The position numbers were made by a program, and so were the translations under genes. Shown here piece by piece: positions 51,585 to 56,129 of a DNA stretch of 56,129 bases. Where the stretch lies: assembly GCF_001424265.1 (NCBI RefSeq), contig NZ_LMOV01000011.1, positions 1 to 56,129 on the forward strand, in the 5' to 3' direction. Under the pieces are notes generated by a model. That model ran no database searches, was not told where the DNA came from, and saw nothing but the letters and a program-made list of their open reading frames with translations. Source of the DNA: Acidovorax sp. Leaf160. Its GTDB lineage: Bacteria > Pseudomonadota > Gammaproteobacteria > Burkholderiales > Burkholderiaceae_C. The stretch's first letter is position 1. Each line of letters opens with the position of its first letter.

Positions 51585-52943
51585 ATGAGCTACAACCCAT
51601 CCCCTTCCACGCCTTCCACGCCTTCGACCCGCCCGGTAGCCGAGCCTGCGGACGTGCGCTACCACCGCTTCAAGCCCCTGAACGTGGGCCGGTTCGTCAT
51701 CTGGACCGCCTTCGCGCTCGCGCTGATCGCCGCGCCCTGGATCTTCACCAGCAGCCTGGCGCTGACCATGCTGGCACAGGTCGGCTATCTCATCATCATC
51801 TGCCTGTCCTACAACATCCTGCTGGGCCAGGGCGGCATGCTGAGCTTCGGCCATGCCGTCTACACGGGGCTGGGATCGTTCATCGCCATCCATGCGATGA
51901 ACCTGGCGGGTAAGGGCGCGCTGCCGATCCCCCTGGTGCTGATACCGCTGGTGGGCGGCCTGGCGGGCTTGTTCTTCGCCGTGCTGCTGGGCTTCGTCAC
52001 CACCAAGAAGTCGGGCACCACCTTCGCCATGATCACGCTGGGCATTGGCGAGCTGGTGGCCTCCATGGCGCTGATGTTCCCCGAGTTCTTCGGCGGTGAA
52101 GGCGGCATCACCACCGACCGGGTGTACGGCAAGTCTTTCTTCGGCATCAGCTTCGGGCCGGCCATCCAGGTCTACTACCTGATTGCCGTCTACTGCTTCA
52201 TCTGCACGGCGCTGATGTTCGCGTTCACCGGCACGCCGCTCGGCCGCATGCTGAATGCGGTGCGGGACAACCCCGAGCGGGTCGAGTTCATCGGCTACAA
52301 CACCCAGCGCGTGCGCTACTACGCCTTCATCATCGCGGGCTTCTTCGCGGGCGTGGGGGGCGGCCTGGCGGCCATCAACTTCGAGATCGTCACGGCGGCC
52401 GACAGCGTGAGCGTGGTGCGCTCGGGCGGCTACCTGCTGTTCACCTTCCTGGGCGGCGCGACCTTCTTCTTCGGCCCCATCATCGGCGCCGTGCTGCTGG
52501 TGCTGGCCTCGGTGCTGCTGTCCGAGCTGTCGAAGGCCTGGTTGCTCTACCTGGGCCTCGCCTTCCTCTTCATGGTGATGTATGCGCCCGGCGGCATCGC
52601 CAGCCTGATCATGATGAACCTGCGCCTTGCGCGCTTCGGCAAGCTCAAGCAGCTGCTGCCGTCCTACATGGCGCTCACTGCCACCGCGCTGCTGGCGCTG
52701 CTGGGGGCGGCCGCCATGGTCGAGATGACCTACCACCTGCAGCTCAATGCCGCACTGGGCCCGAACCTGCCGTTCATGGGCTTCACGCTCAACGCGCGTG
52801 CCTTCGGCACCTGGGCGGGGGCGGGGCTGCTGTTCCTGGTCGGCATCGGCCTTTTCGAAATGTGCCGCCGCCGCTTCGTACGCCGCTGGAGCGTGATCCA
52901 GGAGGAGATCGAACATGCCGTGAAGCGCGGGGAGGGCGCCTGA
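51585..52943 (+). CDS. livM: Branched-chain amino acid type ABC transporter permease LivM
   Basis: 452 aa, longer than typical LivM (about 320-430). A Ser/Pro/Thr-rich N-terminus precedes the helices; LSYNILLGQGGMLSFGHAVYTGLG and the loop MLNAVRDNPERVEFIGYNTQRVRYYAF are diagnostic. The C-terminal 100 residues carry two extra hydrophobic segments and end in a charged helix. It abuts livG directly. Confidence 0.93.
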   Translation: MSYNPSPSTPSTPSTRPVAEPADVRYHRFKPLNVGRFVIWTAFALALIAAPWIFTSSLALTMLAQVGYLIIICLSYNILLGQGGMLSFGHAVYTGLGSFIAIHAMNLAGKGALPIPLVLIPLVGGLAGLFFAVLLGFVTTKKSGTTFAMITLGIGELVASMALMFPEFFGGEGGITTDRVYGKSFFGISFGPAIQVYYLIAVYCFICTALMFAFTGTPLGRMLNAVRDNPERVEFIGYNTQRVRYYAFIIAGFFAGVGGGLAAINFEIVTAADSVSVVRSGGYLLFTFLGGATFFFGPIIGAVLLVLASVLLSELSKAWLLYLGLAFLFMVMYAPGGIASLIMMNLRLARFGKLKQLLPSYMALTATALLALLGAAAMVEMTYHLQLNAALGPNLPFMGFTLNARAFGTWAGAGLLFLVGIGLFEMCRRRFVRRWSVIQEEIEHAVKRGEGA

Positions 52944-53789
52944 ATGAACCGCGACGACCTGACCATGACCGCCGACACGCGCCGCACCACGGGCCAGCCC
53001 GCCGCCGATGCGCGGGCGGCCACCCCGGCGCTCGAATTGCGCGACCTGCGCAAGAGCTTCGGCAAGACCGAGATCATCCGCGGCGCCAACCTGTCCGTTG
53101 CGCCGGGCGAGCGGGTGGCCATCATCGGCCCGAACGGCGCGGGCAAGTCCACGCTCTTCAACCTCATCAGCGGGCGCTTCGGTGCCACCAGCGGCGAAGT
53201 GCTGCTGAACGGCCAGCGCATCGACGGCAAGGCGCCGTACGAAATCAACCGCATGGGGCTGTCGCGCAGCTTCCAGATCACCAACATCTTCCCCAAGCTC
53301 AGCGTTTTCGAGAACCTGCGCTGCGGGGTGCTGTGGAGCCTGGGCTACCGCTACACCTTCCTCAAGTTCCTCTCCCGGCTGGACGACGCGAACGCACGGG
53401 CGGAGCAGCTCATGCAGCAGATCCGCCTGGACAAGAAGCGCGACACGCTCGCGATGAACCTCACCTACGCGGAGCAGCGTGCGCTGGAGATCGGCATCAC
53501 CATCGCCGGCGGCGCCAACGTCATCCTGCTGGACGAGCCGACCGCCGGCATGAGCAAGAGCGAAACCACCCGCTTCATCCACCTCATCAAGGAAGTGACC
53601 GTGGGCCGCACGCTGCTGACCGTGGAGCACGACATGGGAGTCGTCTTCGGCCTGGCCGACAAGATCGCCGTGGTGGTCTACGGCGAGGTGATCGCCTACG
53701 ACACCCCCGAGGCTGTGCGCGCCAACCCCCGGGTCCAGGAGGCGTACCTCGGCTCGGTCATCGCCGCGCAGCAGGAAGGGGGCCACTGA
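52944..53789 (+). CDS. livG: Branched-chain amino acid type ABC transporter ATPase LivG
   Basis: 281 aa. Walker A GPNGAGKST, LivG-type signature LTYAEQRALEIG in place of LSGGQ, Walker B VILLDEPTAGMS, and H-loop TVEHDMGVV. A 30-residue polar N-terminal extension precedes LELRDLRKSFG; an in-frame ATG at codon 8 is an alternative start. Its ATG directly follows the livM stop and its stop directly precedes livF. Confidence 0.94.
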   Translation: MNRDDLTMTADTRRTTGQPAADARAATPALELRDLRKSFGKTEIIRGANLSVAPGERVAIIGPNGAGKSTLFNLISGRFGATSGEVLLNGQRIDGKAPYEINRMGLSRSFQITNIFPKLSVFENLRCGVLWSLGYRYTFLKFLSRLDDANARAEQLMQQIRLDKKRDTLAMNLTYAEQRALEIGITIAGGANVILLDEPTAGMSKSETTRFIHLIKEVTVGRTLLTVEHDMGVVFGLADKIAVVVYGEVIAYDTPEAVRANPRVQEAYLGSVIAAQQEGGH

Positions 53790-54485
53790 ATGCTTCACAT
53801 CGACAATTTGCACGGGTACTACGGCAAGAGCCACGTGCTGCATGGCGTCTCGTTCAACGTGCAGCCTGGCGAGATCGTCGCGCTGCTGGGGCGCAATGGA
53901 TCGGGCCGCTCGACCACCGCCAAGGCCATCATGGGCCTGGTGCACTGGGAAGGGGGCCTGTCCTGGAAGGGCGAGAGCCTGCAGGGCCGCAAGGCCTACG
54001 AGATCGCACACCGCGGCATCGGCTACGTGCCCGAGAGCCGCGACATCTTTCCGCACCTGACCGTGCACCAGAACCTGCTGCTGGGCCAGAAAGGCAATGG
54101 CCGCGGCAGCCGCTGGAGCTTCGACGACATGTACGAGATGTTCCCGCGCCTCAAGGAGCGGCAACACACCGAGGCCGGCGTCATGTCAGGGGGCGAGCAG
54201 CAGATGCTCACCCTGTGCCGCACGCTGATGGGCGACCCGGAACTCATCATCATCGACGAGCCCACCGAGGGCCTCGCGCCCAAGATCGTCGAGCTGGTGG
54301 CGGAGTACCTGGTCAAGATCAAGTCGCGCGGGGTGTCCGTGCTGCTGATCGAGCAGAAGCTCACCATCGCCATGACCATCTCCGACCGGGCGCTGGTCAT
54401 GGGCCACGGCAGCATCGTGTTCGAAGGCACGCCCGCCGACCTGCGTGCCAACACCTACGTGCGCAAGGAGTGGCTGGAGGTGTGA
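53790..54485 (+). CDS. livF: Branched-chain amino acid type ABC transporter ATPase LivF
   Basis: 231 aa. Q-loop, signature MSGGEQQML, Walker B LIIIDEPTEGLAP and the H-loop position occupied by LLIEQKL, as usual in LivF. The Walker A reads GRNGSGRST: Arg40 replaces the phosphate-binding Lys. Codons are unambiguous (GGC CGC TCG). LivG retains a normal Walker A, so the heterodimer may have one altered site. Last gene of the operon; it converges with the Bug receptor gene. Confidence 0.93.
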   Translation: MLHIDNLHGYYGKSHVLHGVSFNVQPGEIVALLGRNGSGRSTTAKAIMGLVHWEGGLSWKGESLQGRKAYEIAHRGIGYVPESRDIFPHLTVHQNLLLGQKGNGRGSRWSFDDMYEMFPRLKERQHTEAGVMSGGEQQMLTLCRTLMGDPELIIIDEPTEGLAPKIVELVAEYLVKIKSRGVSVLLIEQKLTIAMTISDRALVMGHGSIVFEGTPADLRANTYVRKEWLEV

Positions 54486-54579
54486 CCGAGGCAGGCAGCG
54501 ATGGCTGCGCGGCGCCGTACCCGGCAACGCTGTCGCGCTGCCGTGCTGCTGCTGCTCCTGCTCCTGCCCCTGCTCTGCC

Positions 54580-55575
54580 TCACTCCAGCTTCGCGCCCGA
54601 TTCCTTCACGATGGCCTGGTAGCGCGCCACTTCGCTGGCGGCGAACGCCTGGAACTGCTCGGGCGTACCCGGGTTGGTTTCGGCACCGAACTCCTGCAGA
54701 TGCCGTGCGACCGCTGGCTGCTGGAGGAGCTTGTTGATCTCCCGGTTGAGCCGCAGGATGATCTCTTTGGGCAGGCCTGCGGGCGCCATGACACCGTACC
54801 AGGCCGAGGCCTGGATGCCTCCCGTCACGCCGGCTTCCTCGAAGGTGGGTACCTCGGGCAGGGCAGCCATGCGCTTCCTGGACGCGACCGCCAGCGCCCG
54901 CAGCGTGCCGCCCTGCACGTGGGGCAGCGAGCCGGTGTCCAGCATCATGTCCAGGTGCCCGGCCATCAGGTCGCTCGCAGCCGGCCCGCTCCCCTTGTAG
55001 GGAACGTGCGTCATCTGCACCTGCGTGGCGCGAACCAGCATCGAGCCCGCCAGATGCTGCGACGAGCCGTTGCCCGCCGAGCCGTACGAGAGCTTGCCCG
55101 GTTGGGCGCGTGCCGCCGCCAGCAGCTCGGCCAGCGTCTTGTAGGGCGACGCGGCCCGCACGACCAGCACATTGGGCACCGACGCCACAAAGGCCACCGG
55201 CGTGAAGTCCTTCGCAGGGTCGAACGGCAGCTTGCTGTAGAGGTGCGGGTTCACCGCATTGGTGGAGCTGGTGGCCATCACCAGCGTGTAGCCGTCCGGC
55301 TTCTCGCGCACGAACTGGCCCGTGCCGATGTTGCCGCCCGCGCCGGGGCGGTTGTCCACGACCACGGACTGGCCCAGCGCCTGCCCCAGCGGAACCGCCA
55401 GCACCCGCGCGATGGCATCGGTCGCGCCGCCCGGTGCCCACGGCACGACCAGCCGGATCGGGCGCTCGGTCGGATAGTCGGCGGCCTGGGCCGGCAGCGC
55501 GGCTGCCAGCGAGGCCAGCAGCGCGCAGGCCAGGGCGGTGCGGCGGGAAACTGGGGTGTGTCGGTGAGAGGGCAT
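54580..55575 (-). CDS. Bug-family tripartite tricarboxylate transporter substrate-binding protein
   Basis: 331 aa. Tat-like/Sec signal peptide ([20 protein letters not shown]) then the Bug pattern: [60 protein letters not shown], and [20 protein letters not shown]. Bug receptors bind carboxylates and other small organics; members are very numerous in Comamonadaceae and often lack cognate transporters nearby. GGAG lies 8 nt before ATG 55575. It is 44 nt downstream of the broken RraA-family gene, probably same operon. Confidence 0.93.
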   Translation of the reverse strand: MPSHRHTPVSRRTALACALLASLAAALPAQAADYPTERPIRLVVPWAPGGATDAIARVLAVPLGQALGQSVVVDNRPGAGGNIGTGQFVREKPDGYTLVMATSSTNAVNPHLYSKLPFDPAKDFTPVAFVASVPNVLVVRAASPYKTLAELLAAARAQPGKLSYGSAGNGSSQHLAGSMLVRATQVQMTHVPYKGSGPAASDLMAGHLDMMLDTGSLPHVQGGTLRALAVASRKRMAALPEVPTFEEAGVTGGIQASAWYGVMAPAGLPKEIILRLNREINKLLQQPAVARHLQEFGAETNPGTPEQFQAFAASEVARYQAIVKESGAKLE

Positions 55576-55619
55576 CTGGTGTCTCCGGTGCTGGTTGGAA
55601 TGGGTTGCGGTCGGTGGCG

Positions 55620-55997
55620 TCATGGCGAGGGTGTGCCGGCCAGGCCCGCCGGGACCAGCACCTTGTCGAGCCAGGATTGCCGCACCTGACCATTGGCGAT
55701 CTCGGCTTTCACAGCCGATTCGTGTGCTGCCGTGCGCAGTGCCGCCTGCAGGAGTGCGGGCGCGTCGTCCGCAGCAAAACTGACCACCCCGTCTTCGTCG
55801 CCCACCAGCAGGTCGCCTGGCAGCACCACCTGGCCTGCGACCGTCACCGGCACGTTGATGGCTCCGGGCCCGAGCTTGTAGGGCCCCCGGTGGCTCACGC
55901 CCCGGGCGTAGCAAGGGAAATCCGCTGCCTCGAAAGCGGCGGTGTCACGCACCGCACCGTCAATCACGAAGCCGGCGCAGCCCCGCTGCTGGGCATA
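55620..55997 (-). pseudogene. RraA-family protein (HMG/CHA aldolase-like), 5' end cut off by an IS
   Basis: About 125 C-terminal residues remain: [49 protein letters not shown], which are the aldolase/RraA-fold metal and substrate motifs. Full members have about 200-235 aa. Reading upstream, the frame leaves RraA similarity near 55997 and meets a stop codon about 30 nt further on, where IS5-like sequence begins. The rest of the gene must lie beyond the insertion, outside the window. Next to a Bug receptor, it probably acted in catabolism of a keto acid. Confidence 0.8.
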
Positions 55998-56129
55998 GAG
56001 CGTGTTATGAACTTTGCTCCCTGATCACGAAGCCAAGGGTAGAGTTTGCAGATGCCCCGCAAGCCCTACCCGACAGATGTCAGCGACGAAGAATGGAGCT
56101 TCGCTGCGCCGTACCTGACCCTGATGGAC
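55998..56129 (+). mobile_element. IS5-family insertion sequence, left end (partial)
   Basis: The IS-like sequence begins about 55998 with GAGCGTGTTATGAACTTTG, directly after a TA dinucleotide (55996-55997), which is a target type used by some IS5-family groups. A transposase ORF starts at 56052. The right end, terminal repeat match and target duplication are outside the window, so the exact boundary is inferred. Confidence 0.7.
56052..56129 (+). CDS. IS5-family transposase, N-terminal fragment
   Basis: The first 26 codons, open to the window edge: MPRKPYPTDVSDEEW then FAAPYLTLMD. The YPTDVSDEEW...PYL start is typical of the DUF4096-type N-terminal domain of IS5-family transposases. The DDE catalytic part is outside the window. 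Confidence 0.8.
   Translation, partial: MPRKPYPTDVSDEEWSFAAPYLTLMD

Noticed and set aside
50604-54167. Minus-strand open frame of 1187 codons opposite livH-livF
   Set aside because: Composition (Glu/Gln/Ala/Arg/His) and lack of any motif show it is the shadow of the liv operon.
54530-54580. CTGCTG/CTCCTG-rich stretch between livF and the Bug gene as a coding repeat
   Set aside because: Simple-sequence drift in a convergent intergenic gap with no start signal.

Overview
The window is GC-rich (by eye roughly two-thirds G+C) and looks like an ordinary chromosomal segment of a betaproteobacterium of the Comamonadaceae, probably Acidovorax/Paracidovorax-like. This rests on gene orders typical of Burkholderiales (map-glnD; yebC-purD-hemF-rsfS-rlmH-maf-rng; lptF/lptG divergent from pepA-holC; yciB-bolA-ppiC), on several LivK-type binding proteins and on a Bug-type receptor. 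No taxonomic search could be run. I see no prophage, CRISPR array, plasmid or secretion/defence locus. The only insertion sequence is cut by the right edge.

Layout. 1-5.2 kb: two identical tRNA-Asn genes with a shared promoter and terminator, a YbaN-like membrane protein, def, and glnD and map on the minus strand. 5.3-12.8 kb: purL, a DUF808 membrane protein, an OmpW-type porin preceded by FNR-like boxes, and a YdjM-like membrane protein. 13-19.5 kb: an egtD-egtB ergothioneine pair, a TonB-C lipoprotein, metY and rlhA. 19.7-27.7 kb: an orphan LivK-type binding protein, a small membrane protein, a TadA fused to a degenerate alpha/beta-hydrolase, an LD-carboxypeptidase, a penicillin-acylase-family enzyme and a HerA/YjgR-like ATPase. 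27.7-34.5 kb: yebC-purD-hemF-rsfS-rlmH-maf-rng, with no nadD between hemF and rsfS. 34.5-39.4 kb (minus): an aminotransferase, cysB, a SirB/CbiX-like chelatase, lptG and lptF. 39.5-43.3 kb: pepA, holC, a Pro/Ala-rich protein and a second orphan LivK. 43.6-47.3 kb (minus): selO, msrB, yciB, bolA and a PpiC-type foldase. 47.5-54.5 kb: an acyl-CoA ligase followed by a complete livKHMGF transporter. 54.6-56.1 kb: a Bug receptor and an RraA-family gene cut by an IS5-like element.

The most unusual signal is a dispersed palindromic element with rigid architecture: GCTAT, 7 nt, ATAGC, 19 nt, then nGCGC. I find five copies, at about 11708, 21352 (minus strand), 30728, 32247 and 49302. Four sit at gene boundaries: one supplies the hemF stop codon where nadD would be expected, and one abuts the tadA start codon. 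The fifth lies inside the signal-peptide codons of a LivK-type protein. Other points are a LivF with Arg in place of the Walker A Lys, an RsfS with a long histone-like tail, and the TadA-hydrolase fusion whose nucleophile position is a proline.

The genes are mostly housekeeping: purine synthesis (purL, purD), heme (hemF), nitrogen signalling (glnD), sulfur assimilation (metY, cysB, siroheme chelatase), redox protection (egtDB, msrB, selO), ribosome and tRNA maturation (rlhA, rlmH, rsfS, rng, tadA), envelope biogenesis (lptFG, ldcA, yciB, ppiC) and uptake of amino or organic acids.
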